A stretch of DNA of 38,915 nucleotides from contig SYHW01000006.1 of assembly GCA_005799065.1 (NCBI GenBank), positions 1 through 38,915 of the forward strand. The letters run 5' to 3'. Shown here piece after piece: positions 24,628 to 33,800 of the stretch (position 1 is its first letter; every line of letters begins with the position of its first letter). The notes beneath the pieces are model-generated. The model was given only the letters and a program-made list of their open reading frames with translations, ran no database searches and was not told the DNA's origin. The DNA is from Bacteroidota bacterium. Lineage in GTDB: Bacteria; Bacteroidota; Bacteroidia; UBA7662. A program made the translations under genes and the position numbers.

Positions 24628-26775
24628 ATGAAGGGTCGCTTTTTTCGACTTGTTGTGCTTGCAACATTGATTTCCCCCCTCAAGCTGGGGGCGCAAAAGG
24701 TTGTTTCCACTCTAGATTCTCCCCTGCTCATTGTTGCTCCTTGGAAAGCCGAGGTGGTGGTGAGTGGTACCCGTACAGAAAAAACTACCCTGGAATTGCC
24801 CCTCCCTGCCTTGGTGATACCTGCCGAACGAATCCGTCAATCGGGCAACCTTCGGCTGGGCGATTTGTTATCGGAACAAAGTGGACTGGTGGTGACCCCT
24901 GGCTTCGGTGCAGGTCTGCAGATCCAAGGCCTGAGCGCTGAATACAACTTGATCATGATCGATGGGGAACCGCTGGTGGGCCGAACAGCGGGCGTACTCG
25001 ACCTCAATCGAATTCCGCTGGTGCATTTAAAACAGGTTGAAGTGGTGAAAGGGCCTTCTTCTTCGCTCTATGGGAGCGATGCCCTGGGTGGTGTTGTGAA
25101 TATGGTAACGAATCTCGATAGCAACCTAGGCCAACATCTGAATGTATCCCTCCGCGGTGGTAGCTTTAAATTGCGTGATCTGCGCCTAGAAGCTGGGCTC
25201 GGAAAGCGGCGATGGTCGTGGCAAGGTTGGGTAAATCCCTACAGCGCCCAACAATTTAGTTTAAGGCCATTTAGTCAGTCTCCCGTGGTTGGGCCCATCC
25301 TGCGGTTGAGTCAACAACAACAGTGGTCGTATAGACCTGGCCGAGGCCATGAATTTATAGTACAATGGCGGACTCAATTCGATACAGCACGCAATGAGGT
25401 GTCGGCCACCACAGGCAGCGGTGCATCGGTCACCACGGGTCGTGAGCAAAACCGCGAGCAGACGGGTCGGCTCGATTGGCACCACCGAATCGGGAAACGC
25501 TACGATGGTCGACTGCGTTTCTACGCCACACGCTTTCGCAATGATCAGTCGCTGGGTAATGAGCAAGGATTAATCTACACCGATGGCTTCGATCAGCGAT
25601 ACCTAAAAAGTGAATGGCAAGGGGTCTGGAATCCCTCGACGGCCACGCAATGGGTCTATGGCGCAGGGGCTGTTCGGGATGCGGTACAAAGCGCACGCTA
25701 CGATGCGGTCGGATTTGAGCGCGTAAATCCCTTTTTTTACCTATTCAACCAGCTTGAACATCGTTTTCCCGGACGGACTACTTTACTCGCGGCGCTACGC
25801 TACGACCAACACCGTTTGTATGCCTCCGCATGGAGTCCGAAACTGGCCCTTCAAGGATGGATCAACCCCCAACAAAGCTGGAAAATATCGATTTCAAGGG
25901 GTTTTAAGGTCCCCGATTTTCGTCAACTATACCTCAACTTTATCAATCCGGCGGCAGGTAATTATCGAGTATTTGGCAGTTTGAGGGCCCAGGAGGGCGT
26001 CGAAGCGCTCCAAATGGCCGGTCAAATCGCGGCAATCTTAGACGACTATGGTCGACTGGCCGAACTGCGTCCCGAATATTCAACAGCATTGCAAGCAGGA
26101 ACTGTCCGTTACTTCGATGTTGCACAACATTGGCAAGCCCAGTGGGAGAGTGATTTGTTTCTGCACCGACTCGAAAACATGATCGACAGCCGACCCATTG
26201 CTGTCCAAACCGATGGTGGGCAGATCTTTAGCTACCTCAATGTCAGTCGGGCCATGACTTCAGGTTGGGAAAATCGCTTACGCATCTACCACCGAAAGAT
26301 ATCGCTTTCCTTAGGGGGGCAATATTTATGGTGTGGCAGGCCCGATGACCTGAAGCGGATTCGCAGTGGACAGGTCTACACGCGGGCCGAAGATGGCAGC
26401 AGTCGTCTCCTAACGGCCCGGGATTATCGGGGGCTTCCGTTTCGTTCTACATGGCAAGGCCAATTGGTAGTGACCTATTCCCCAAAACCGAATGACTTTT
26501 TCATTCGCTGGCAAAGCACCTATCGCAGCGCTTGGATTACCGCAGATACTGATGGCAATGGCCTCTTCAACCAACAAGACCTCAGCGCTCCTGCCCTATG
26601 CACGAGTAGATTAGGCCTAGGCAGTTCGTGGCCCAATGGCCGTACTCCAACGCATTTCGGCCCTTGGACGTGGCAAGTCGGTATCGACAACCTGTTCAAC
26701 TATCAAAATGCCTTTTTTATGCCAAACCTTTTACCCAGATCGGCGTTTATTCAATTATCTTACAAATTATTCTAA
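24628..26775 (+). CDS. TonB-dependent receptor, probable heme receptor partnered with HmuY
   Basis: A 715-residue outer-membrane receptor without the carboxypeptidase-like N-domain. Residues 1-22 form the signal peptide. The plug begins VVVSGTRTEKTTLELPLPAL and includes GDLLSEQSGLVV, LQIQGLSAEYNLIMIDGEPL, VEVVKGPSSSLYGSDALGGV. The barrel ends in FIQLSYKLF with a terminal Phe. Heme receptors such as HmuR carry FRAP and NPNL boxes in one barrel strand; here the matching place seems to read FKVPDFRQLYLNFINPAAGN, a variant. The HmuY-family gene 62 bp downstream argues for heme uptake rather than cobalamin. Its own -7 box lies immediately upstream. Ligand call is inference from context; receptor class is certain. 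Confidence 0.9.
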   Translation: MKGRFFRLVVLATLISPLKLGAQKVVSTLDSPLLIVAPWKAEVVVSGTRTEKTTLELPLPALVIPAERIRQSGNLRLGDLLSEQSGLVVTPGFGAGLQIQGLSAEYNLIMIDGEPLVGRTAGVLDLNRIPLVHLKQVEVVKGPSSSLYGSDALGGVVNMVTNLDSNLGQHLNVSLRGGSFKLRDLRLEAGLGKRRWSWQGWVNPYSAQQFSLRPFSQSPVVGPILRLSQQQQWSYRPGRGHEFIVQWRTQFDTARNEVSATTGSGASVTTGREQNREQTGRLDWHHRIGKRYDGRLRFYATRFRNDQSLGNEQGLIYTDGFDQRYLKSEWQGVWNPSTATQWVYGAGAVRDAVQSARYDAVGFERVNPFFYLFNQLEHRFPGRTTLLAALRYDQHRLYASAWSPKLALQGWINPQQSWKISISRGFKVPDFRQLYLNFINPAAGNYRVFGSLRAQEGVEALQMAGQIAAILDDYGRLAELRPEYSTALQAGTVRYFDVAQHWQAQWESDLFLHRLENMIDSRPIAVQTDGGQIFSYLNVSRAMTSGWENRLRIYHRKISLSLGGQYLWCGRPDDLKRIRSGQVYTRAEDGSSRLLTARDYRGLPFRSTWQGQLVVTYSPKPNDFFIRWQSTYRSAWITADTDGNGLFNQQDLSAPALCTSRLGLGSSWPNGRTPTHFGPWTWQVGIDNLFNYQNAFFMPNLLPRSAFIQLSYKLF

Positions 26776-26837
26776 ATTTTTTATTACTTAAACAATATAC
26801 AAATTTATTTTTTACCCTCTAAACTCCCATCAACCTC

Positions 26838-27509
26838 ATGAACTCCGTCCTATGGCTCAATGCCCGTTTCATTCTACTCGGTTTTATGATTTCACTGTTC
26901 TCGCTGTTGAACGCTTGCAAGCCCGATGAACCCGAACCACCGAAAACCGAATCCATAGTAGTGCGTGATCTCCCTGCAGACACCATTATCGGGCTCACAC
27001 CTGGAACTCCCCCGACCGGCGGCATTCCTTTTGGTGCAGGCAAATTCACTTTCTACAGCCTGGAGAACAATACAGTAGTACCTTCCACTGACAGCGCCAG
27101 CAACAAATGGGACTTAGCTTTTAGGGGCACTACCATTTTCACCAACAGCGGCAGCAGTGGACCCGGATTGGGTGGTGCCTTTGTTTGGAACGGACTATTC
27201 GACGAGCTATTCTCGATTTCCTTAGATTCGACATTTAATGCCGACAATGCACCTAACTATGGAATTCCCACCGGCAGTGGTCGTGGCTGGTATACCTACT
27301 CGCAGGCCGAACAATTGGTAAGACCTATTCCCGGTAAGGTGCTCGTGGTGCGTACTGCCATGGGCAAATATGCCAAAGTTGAAATTCTAAATTACTACAA
27401 GGGCGGAATAACACCCGCAGTTACCGAGCCCGATTCGATCAAATACAAACTGCAGCGCTACTATACATTCCGATATCGCATACAAAAAGACGGCAGCAAG
27501 AATTTCTAA
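26838..27509 (+). CDS. hmuY: HmuY-family lipoprotein (heme-binding family)
   Basis: A 223-residue lipoprotein: FMISLFSLLNACKPDEPEPP carries the lipobox LNAC. Beta-rich body with HmuY-family marks: GAGKFTFYSLENNTVV, ASNKWDLAFRGTTI, SGRGWYTYSQ, GKYAKVEILNYYKG and a late YYTFRYRIQKDGS. In Porphyromonas gingivalis HmuY takes heme from host proteins and hands it to HmuR, using two histidines. This protein has no histidine at all and only one methionine (in AMGKYAK) in the mature part, so heme would have to be held differently or another ligand is bound. It lies 62 bp after the TonB receptor gene, same strand, forming a two-gene operon. A ~37-bp repeat begins 12 bp after its stop. Confidence 0.85.
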   Translation: MNSVLWLNARFILLGFMISLFSLLNACKPDEPEPPKTESIVVRDLPADTIIGLTPGTPPTGGIPFGAGKFTFYSLENNTVVPSTDSASNKWDLAFRGTTIFTNSGSSGPGLGGAFVWNGLFDELFSISLDSTFNADNAPNYGIPTGSGRGWYTYSQAEQLVRPIPGKVLVVRTAMGKYAKVEILNYYKGGITPAVTEPDSIKYKLQRYYTFRYRIQKDGSKNF

Positions 27510-27521
27510 TTTCGCACCTTC

Positions 27522-27558
27522 TTTTTCAAAACAAGCTTGTTGGGCTTCGCGCTTTTCT
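27522..27558. repeat. Left ~37-bp direct repeat bounding the vWA islet
   Basis: A T-tract, CAAAA, then CAAGCTTGTTGGGCTTCGCG and a short T-rich end. The near-identical copy in the same orientation is at 29530-29567 (one extra A, one T/A change). It contains the palindrome AACAAGCTTGTT. The two copies enclose exactly the two minus-strand genes of the islet. Confidence 0.9.
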
Positions 27559-27572
27559 GCACCCCCAATACG

Positions 27573-28661
27573 CTATTCCCAGTGCACCCATTCTCGATCG
27601 AGTCCGATTCGGTATGGCTCATTTCTGCGTCCTGAGATATAATAATACTCAGCTATGTCCGCCCCCACGGCCAGTACAAAAGCCCTCTTAATCCGGGTTA
27701 ATGATTCTGTAATACCACCAGTTCCGGGTTGAACCAAATTCTCAATGGTCGTTCGAACGGCTTCTTGATCTTTGTTGGGGTTAAGATTCTGATAAATTCT
27801 TCTGAGCTCAACCTGATGATCCACCAAATCATTCAAAACCACGCCCTCAGGATGTTTCAGGAAAAATAAAAATACGGCTCTATTCAATGGAGCTAATTCG
27901 AATAGGGTATCACCCATGTCCGTAAATTTGATTTCTTGTCCATTTCTTGATATACACAAACTACTGGGTTGCTTGGTAAATGTGAAGCGCGATCGAAACA
28001 ACATATGTGTTCTCACCAAATCCATATAAGCGATGACTTGGCGCACGATATTCTTGTCCGATACATGAACATTGATCCGTTGTGCACATGCTGAACAGAT
28101 GTCGGCCGTTCTTAATTTATACTGAATTCCGCGTTTATCCCGGTTAAAATCATTCATGCATCCTATGGATTCCGGGTGAACGATGTCCTCCATTTCTTCC
28201 AAATTCCTGGCCATGAAATGCCGTAGTAAATTTGTCACGATTTGATATACAACGGGAAATCTCCATTCGCCGTGGGCGAAGACCCCCCAACCAGAAGTTT
28301 GCACAAACATATTTCGGGCTCCCGACAGATCTGGTGCAGAAAACCAGTTCAATTCGTTGGCATAATCGGTTAACAACACCACGAATTCGTTTTCGCCTAT
28401 GTCATTTTGTTGACGGAAGGTCCGACAAACATTAAAGAGTGTTTCCCAAGAAACGCTGGGTAAATCGGTTGATGAATGAAAGTCATGCCGCTTTTTGGAA
28501 CCCTTTCTCTCCATGAATCCTAAACCTTCGGCACGAAGTTCAACACCTTGGTCTCTTTGTTTCACAAACTGGATGGTTCCTTTAATCGTTTGCAGCAAAT
28601 CCAACAAGCTATCATAACGCTCCAGACCAATTTCTTCGGAATACAACAGATGTACGCGCAT
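27573..28661 (-). CDS. Unrecognised Cys-rich protein with C-terminal winged-helix-like domain, partner of the vWA gene
   Basis: A 362-residue protein I cannot name with certainty. Three parts can be seen. Residues ~1-120 are alpha/beta (FVVLLTDYANELNWFSAP). Residues ~135-197 read VVYQIVTNLLRHFM, then HPESIGCMNDFN and ADICSACAQRI; the order of a helix, then a Cys-Met segment, then CxxC resembles the metal-site region of archaemetzincin-type peptidases, but the HExxH catalytic motif is absent, so any such fold would be inactive. Residues ~250-362 look like an OmpR-type winged helix (LFELAPLNRAVFLFFLKHPEGVVLNDLV ... ESLTRIKRAFV) with a conserved-looking GLDREWVHWE end. No signal peptide or membrane helix. 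It lies 73 bp downstream of the vWA gene on the same strand, and both sit between direct repeats. A DNA-binding regulator or conflict-system role is inference only. Confidence 0.75.
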   Translation of the reverse strand: MRVHLLYSEEIGLERYDSLLDLLQTIKGTIQFVKQRDQGVELRAEGLGFMERKGSKKRHDFHSSTDLPSVSWETLFNVCRTFRQQNDIGENEFVVLLTDYANELNWFSAPDLSGARNMFVQTSGWGVFAHGEWRFPVVYQIVTNLLRHFMARNLEEMEDIVHPESIGCMNDFNRDKRGIQYKLRTADICSACAQRINVHVSDKNIVRQVIAYMDLVRTHMLFRSRFTFTKQPSSLCISRNGQEIKFTDMGDTLFELAPLNRAVFLFFLKHPEGVVLNDLVDHQVELRRIYQNLNPNKDQEAVRTTIENLVQPGTGGITESLTRIKRAFVLAVGADIAEYYYISGRRNEPYRIGLDREWVHWE

Positions 28662-28703
28662 TGTTTTTTAATTGTTAAATATTTATGAGCCCTAGGCTAC
28701 TTT

Positions 28704-28741
28704 AATCTATGCGTTTTGTCTCAATCTATGCGTTCTATTTC
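28704..28741. repeat. Two-unit 19-bp tandem repeat overlapping the vWA stop codon
   Basis: AATCTATGCGTT recurs at 28704 and 28723 (19-bp period); the rest of the unit is similar. The vWA gene's stop (CTA on the plus strand, 28735-28737) lies in the second unit. Confidence 0.8.
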
Positions 28742-29421
28742 AGTTTTAGCTTTTTTTCATAAACAATCTTCGAAAATTCAGAAGAGAGAAAACTCATTGA
28801 ATTGCTCACCTCGGCCTTCTTAGAAGAAAATACATTCGACCGATTGAAATGGATACGGCTGGCCAAATCCCAGGCATCGATGTCCGCTCCTACAAAAGTG
28901 AATGTCCATCGGTTGTCGGAACCCAATTGCTTGATCTTTCGGCCAATTTGATCATAGGTATAACGCTTCGATGCATTTTCAAATCCATCGGTATAAATAA
29001 CCACCATAGCATTGGCATTGTGGTGCTCAAGATCATGGCGAAGCAGATACTGCATGCGTTCAATGACGGTTCCTGCCGCATCCAGTAGGGCGGTCATACC
29101 CCCCAATTGGTAGTCTGCTTCTGTTAAGGGCCGGAGTTCTGAGGCCGGACGTTGTTCGAAAATCAACTCGGGTTCATCATTGAATACCGTTAACGACACA
29201 TAGATTGGAATTTCAGGATGTTCCGCCTGGGTGGCTCGAATGCTATCAAACTTCGTGTTTAGGGCCTGTAGAATTTCAACATAATGAGACTCCATGCTTC
29301 CACTCTTATCGAGGATCATGTGGTAATGTGTTGCATTGTGGGCAAAAGTCGGAATGCCCGTCGGGTTCTCTGTGGTGTTTTGCAGATTTTCGTTGGTAAG
29401 TAGGGGGCTTTTTGTGTTCAT
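28735..29421 (-). CDS. von Willebrand factor type A domain protein
   Basis: A 228-residue cytosolic protein that is essentially one vWA domain after a ~30-residue flexible N-terminus. The metal-ion-dependent adhesion site is complete: DKSGS (Asp38, Ser40, Ser42), the Thr in GGMTALLDA (Thr110) and the Asp in IYTDGFENAS (Asp145). The form is close to TerY-like and phage/plasmid-type stand-alone vWA proteins, which act as Mg2+-dependent protein-binding scaffolds. It is the first gene of a minus-strand pair with the unrecognised Cys/wHTH protein. Composition looks AT-richer by eye than rlmI and hmuY on either side. No kinase, PP2C or MoxR ATPase is adjacent, so this is not a canonical TerY-P or MoxR-vWA locus. 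Confidence 0.9.
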   Translation of the reverse strand: MNTKSPLLTNENLQNTTENPTGIPTFAHNATHYHMILDKSGSMESHYVEILQALNTKFDSIRATQAEHPEIPIYVSLTVFNDEPELIFEQRPASELRPLTEADYQLGGMTALLDAAGTVIERMQYLLRHDLEHHNANAMVVIYTDGFENASKRYTYDQIGRKIKQLGSDNRWTFTFVGADIDAWDLASRIHFNRSNVFSSKKAEVSNSMSFLSSEFSKIVYEKKLKLK

Positions 29422-29503
29422 GGGGATGTTATAAGATTAAAGGTTAAAGAAGAGTTCCGTGTGCGCAACATAAATTTGCTGATTCTTGTTGGTTAACACG
29501 ATG

Positions 29504-29511
29504 CAAAGATG
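29504..29511 (-). promoter_or_regulatory. -7-like box (CATCTTTG) for the vWA two-gene unit
   Basis: One mismatch from TAnnTTTG on the minus strand, followed by C. It lies about 80 nt upstream of the vWA ATG and inside the right-hand direct repeat, so the islet seems to carry its own promoter. Confidence 0.35.
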
Positions 29512-29529
29512 CGCTAACCATAAACCGCA

Positions 29530-29567
29530 TTTTTCAAAAACAAGCTTGTTGGGCTTCGCGCATTTCT
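29530..29567. repeat. Right ~38-bp direct repeat bounding the vWA islet
   Basis: Second copy of the 27522-27558 repeat, same orientation, about 2.01 kb away. It ends 15 bp before the rlmI ATG, so it abuts the rlmI promoter region, while the left copy starts just after the hmuY stop. Confidence 0.9.
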
Positions 29568-29582
29568 ATCTATTTTGGAGCC

Positions 29583-30764
29583 ATGTATCCCAAACTCATC
29601 CTTCAAAAAGGCCGGGAACGGCCTGTGTTGCTTGGTCATCCCTGGATTTTTAGCGGTGCCGTATTGACCGGACCTCAGGCCTCAGAGGGCGACATTGTGG
29701 CCGTTTGCGATCACAAGCAACAATTGCTCGCCCATGGGTTTTACAGTCCCGCCAGCCAAATCCGATGCCGGCTTTTCGATTTCTCCTCCCAAACAAGTGC
29801 AAGATTTGGTGATGACTATTGGAAACATCGAATCCTCCAGGCCCTGGCCCTACGTCGCCCCTGGTTTGACCCCGAACACACCAACGCTTATAGACTCATG
29901 CATGCCGAAGGTGACCGAATGCCGGGCGTAATCGCCGACGCCTATGATCAATCTGTGGTGGTTCAATTGTTGATTCGGGGAAGTGAACGGCTGCTTCCGA
30001 TCTTAGCGTCGACCTTGAATGAAGCAGGCTTTAAGCATCTCTATCTCAAACAAAAAAGCATCACCCGACACATTGAGGGGCTACAGCAAGAATCGGGCTG
30101 GCTAACCCCTCCCCCACCGATTTACCCCATAACTATTCGGGAGCACGACTGTCTGTTCGAAGTGGATCCGGTGGGTGGGCAAAAAACAGGGTTTTTTCTC
30201 GACCAGCGCGAGAACCGATGGCTGGTCGGTCAGTATAGCCAAAAACGACGTGTATTAAACGCGTTTAGCTATACGGGGGGTTTCAGCGTCTATGCACTCA
30301 AAGGAGGCGCAACCTCTGTGGATTCGGTAGATTCATCACAACCAGCAATTGACCAAGCGCAACACAATGCCCAATTGAACAATCTTCAAAAAAACCATCG
30401 GACCATCACGGCCGATTGCTTTGATTTTCTGAAGCAATCGAAACCCAGTGAATACGACATGATGATCCTTGACCCCCCTGCATTTGCTAAAAAAGCAAGC
30501 GCTGTACCCAATGCGCTGCGTGGCTACAAGGAACTAAACTTAGAAGCCATGCGTAAAATTGCACCCGGTGGACTATTATTCAGTTTTAGTTGTTCACAGG
30601 CCATTGACCCCCTGCTGTTCCGCAAGATGCTCTTTGGCGCTGCGGTCGATGCGCGCCGACAGGTGAGGCTTCTCCATTATTTGGGTCAGCCTGCCGATCA
30701 CCCGGTCGATATCGGTCACCCCGAAGGCGAATACCTCAAAGGATGGCTCATGGCGGTTGATTAA
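29583..30764 (+). CDS. rlmI: RlmI-type class I SAM rRNA (cytosine-C5) methyltransferase
   Basis: A 393-residue protein with an N-terminal PUA domain (residues ~1-75, LILQKGRERPVLLGHPWIFSGAV) and a C-terminal Rossmann methyltransferase. Marks: VDPVGGQKTGFFLDQRENR, the SAM-binding turn VLNAFSYTGGFSVYALKGGA, the acidic strand SVDSVDSS, motif IV DPPAFAKKASAV and the late SFSCSQ segment with the catalytic-type Cys. RlmI makes m5C1962 in E. coli 23S rRNA; the YccW/RlmI family as a whole has this layout. A TATTTTGG-like box ends only a few nt before the ATG. Convergent with secDF through a shared terminator. Confidence 0.93.
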   Translation: MYPKLILQKGRERPVLLGHPWIFSGAVLTGPQASEGDIVAVCDHKQQLLAHGFYSPASQIRCRLFDFSSQTSARFGDDYWKHRILQALALRRPWFDPEHTNAYRLMHAEGDRMPGVIADAYDQSVVVQLLIRGSERLLPILASTLNEAGFKHLYLKQKSITRHIEGLQQESGWLTPPPPIYPITIREHDCLFEVDPVGGQKTGFFLDQRENRWLVGQYSQKRRVLNAFSYTGGFSVYALKGGATSVDSVDSSQPAIDQAQHNAQLNNLQKNHRTITADCFDFLKQSKPSEYDMMILDPPAFAKKASAVPNALRGYKELNLEAMRKIAPGGLLFSFSCSQAIDPLLFRKMLFGAAVDARRQVRLLHYLGQPADHPVDIGHPEGEYLKGWLMAVD

Positions 30765-30818
30765 TTCGTTTGTTCAAGACATGATAGGAGAACCATCGCT
30801 ACTCGTTCATGGTATTCA

Positions 30819-30857
30819 CTAAAAATAAAGGCGCACCTTGTGCGCCTTTATTTTTAG
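30819..30857. terminator. Bidirectional terminator between rlmI and secDF
   Basis: A perfect 18-bp stem (CTAAAAATAAAGGCGCAC and its reverse complement) around a CTT loop. The A-tract on the left arm and T-tract on the right arm make a GC-rich hairpin followed by U's in both directions. It is centred between the convergent stops at 30764 and 30871. Confidence 0.92.
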
Positions 30858-30870
30858 CATGACTTCATCA

Positions 30871-33800
30871 TTACCTCGACTTGCGCTTATTGAACCAGTT
30901 GTCGGTATCAACGACTAAAGAAGATGCCACAAAAATGGACGAATATGTTCCGACTACCAGACCCACAAGTAGGGCAAAGGTAAAGCCTTTGATCACCTCA
31001 CCACCGAACAAGAACAACACCAATACCACCAAAATGGTTGTTAAGGCGGTGATGATCGTTCGGCTGAGGGTATCATTCAGTGCGGTGTTAAGAATCTTCT
31101 GGTTTTCCGAAACATGATGAACCCCGAGGTATTCGCGCAGTCGGTCAAATACCACCACTGTATCGTTGATGGAGTATCCGACAATCGTTAGAATCGCCGC
31201 GATAAAGGCCTGGTCGATCTCCATACCGAACGGCATAAATTTCCAAAACAAGGAGAACACAGCCAAAACAACGAGCACGTCATGCAACAAGGCAACAGAT
31301 GCTCCAATAGAATAATTGAGCTTGCGGAAGCGAAGCAGAATATACAGGCCGATTACAAGAATAGAAACCACGATCGACAAAACCGCCGAAGTCTTGATGT
31401 CATCGGCTATCGTTGGACCCACCTTTTGAGAACTCAAAATGTGCTTATCGCGGAAGGTTTCAAAATTAACCTTGCCACCCAGTATAGGGCTAAGGCCTTC
31501 AAATACCTTGCGCTCTACCTGCTCGTCTACCTCTTGTCCTTGTTGACCAATCAGATATGAAGTGGTTACCTTAAACTTGGTGTCGCTACCGAACGTTTTA
31601 ACTTCAGGCGCCGAGGTCAATGGCCCGGTCAATGCTGCCCTAATGTCGGTTGATTTTTGTCCTTGCGGCACCTCAATGATGTAAGAACGACCCCCTCTGA
31701 AATCAACACCGAGGTTGAAACCCTGTGCAAACATGCTCACAAATCCAGCTATTATAACAAATCCAGAAATGCTATACCACAATTTACGCCGACCCAGGAA
31801 ATCAATGTTCAGATTACTGAACAGACGCATGCTCCAGCCCGTACCAAAACTCACCGTCTTATTCTTCTCAACCATATAGTCAATTATCAGTCGGCTGATA
31901 AAAATGGCACTGAATAGCGAACAGAGAATACCCACAATGAGTGTTGTGGCAAATCCACGGATCGGTCCCGTACCGAATGAATACAATATGATACCCGTTA
32001 AAAGGGTGGTAACATTTGCATCAATAATCGATGAATACGCGTTTTTGAAACCATCTGCTACAGCCATGCGCATACTTTTACCGCCAGACAACTCCTCCCG
32101 GATGCGCTCAAAAATCAGCACGTTGGCATCAACCGCCATACCGATGGTGAGCACGATACCCGCTATGCCCGGTAAGGTTAAAACGGCTTGTAAGGATGCC
32201 AAAACACCAAATATGAAAAAGACGTTCGCAAAAAGTGCAACATTGGCCACCACACCAGCCCGAGCGTAATAAGCGATCATGAACAAGAGTACAGACAGCA
32301 TCCCTGCCACTATGGACCACAGGCCGGAACTAATGGCTTCAGCTCCCAAACTTGGACCAACAATGGCTTCTTCAACAATCCGCGCGGGAGCAGGCAATTT
32401 ACCCGCCTTCAGAATATTGGCAAGGTCTTTGGCCTCATCAACAGTAAAATTACCACTGATCGACGACATACCTCCGCTGATTTCCGATCGCACAGTTGGG
32501 TATGAATAGACATAGTCATCCAACACAATGGCGATACTTTTTTCAATGTTATCGGCCGTCATTCGGCGCCATGTTTTGGCACCCTCCGGATTCATCGTCA
32601 TGCTGACCTCAACCTGCCCCATATTGTCGAGCGACTCACGCGCGTCGGTAATTACATCACCTTCCAACGGAGCGCGCGAATCATTGGATCGCGTTTTAAC
32701 TGCAATCAAATCCAAAAAGCGCTCCCCTTCAACCCTTCCTTTTACAGTCCACAACAGCCTTAGATTGCGTGGAAGCAGTGCGCGCACTTCCTGGCGTGCA
32801 AAAATGGCGTTGACCTTGGCCGTATCACGAATGCTTGAAGTCCCAATCACAGGACCCTTAACAGAACGTGAACTACCATCCTTCTCCTGAGTTACGGCGG
32901 GCATCATAAGGGCAAACAACGGATTCTCCAAACGGGCCTGCGCCATGCTCTTGCTGGTATCACCTTCGGATGCGGTGTCGGCGCTGGCCAATTGCTTCAT
33001 AAGGTCATCACCATTGGTGGTATCGGTCGCGGCAATGGCGTTCGTATCGGTTGTAGATTCGCTCGTTGCCGATAATGCTGCCAAGGCCGAATCCTCCTTG
33101 CCCGAACTTCTTTTTTTCTCTTCCCCTAAGAGCTTGTTCACATCAAAAATGCGTTGAATGATGTCGGCGTTCTCATAGGTCTCCCAAAACTCGAGTTTCG
33201 CCGTTCCCTGAAGCAGTTTACGCACGCGCTCAGGGTTATCGACACCCGGTAGCTCGATAATGATGCGGCCAGTTCCTTGTTGGCGCTGAATGTTGGGGGA
33301 TGTAACCCCGAATTTATCGATACGGGTTCGCAGGATATTGAATGAACGATCGATGGCACCTTCTGTCTCAGCCCTGATCACATCAATGACCTCAGCATCG
33401 CTGCTGTTGAATGTGATCCGGCCTTGGTTTTCCCGGGTAGAAAATACTGCCGATAGGCGGGCACCATTACTCACTTCCTTCCATGCTTGATCGAACAAGG
33501 TCACGAAGTCACTCTGACTATTGCTTTGGCGGCTCTCGGCCAATGCCATAGCCTTGTTGAAAGTGGCATCCTTACTAAAATTGCTGAGCGCGCGCACTAC
33601 CTCAGATACCGATACCTCCATGATCACATTCATCCCGCCCTGCAAATCGAGTCCCAGGTTGAGTTTATGCTCCTTAATTTGTTGGAAGGTAAACTTCCTG
33701 ATTCCCATGTTCAAGACCTCTACGTCAGATATAGAATCTAAGTAGGCCTTTTCCAAGGCACTGTCGCCCTTAGCATATTCTTTGGCACGGTTCAAATAAA

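Noticed and set aside
27522-27558. Direct repeat as a rho-independent terminator for hmuY
   Set aside because: The palindrome AACAAGCTTGTT has no loop and is AT-rich, and the second copy sits at a promoter side where a terminator would make no sense.
28735-29421. TerY-P or MoxR-vWA system
   Set aside because: No kinase, PP2C phosphatase, ter genes or AAA ATPase are next to the vWA gene.
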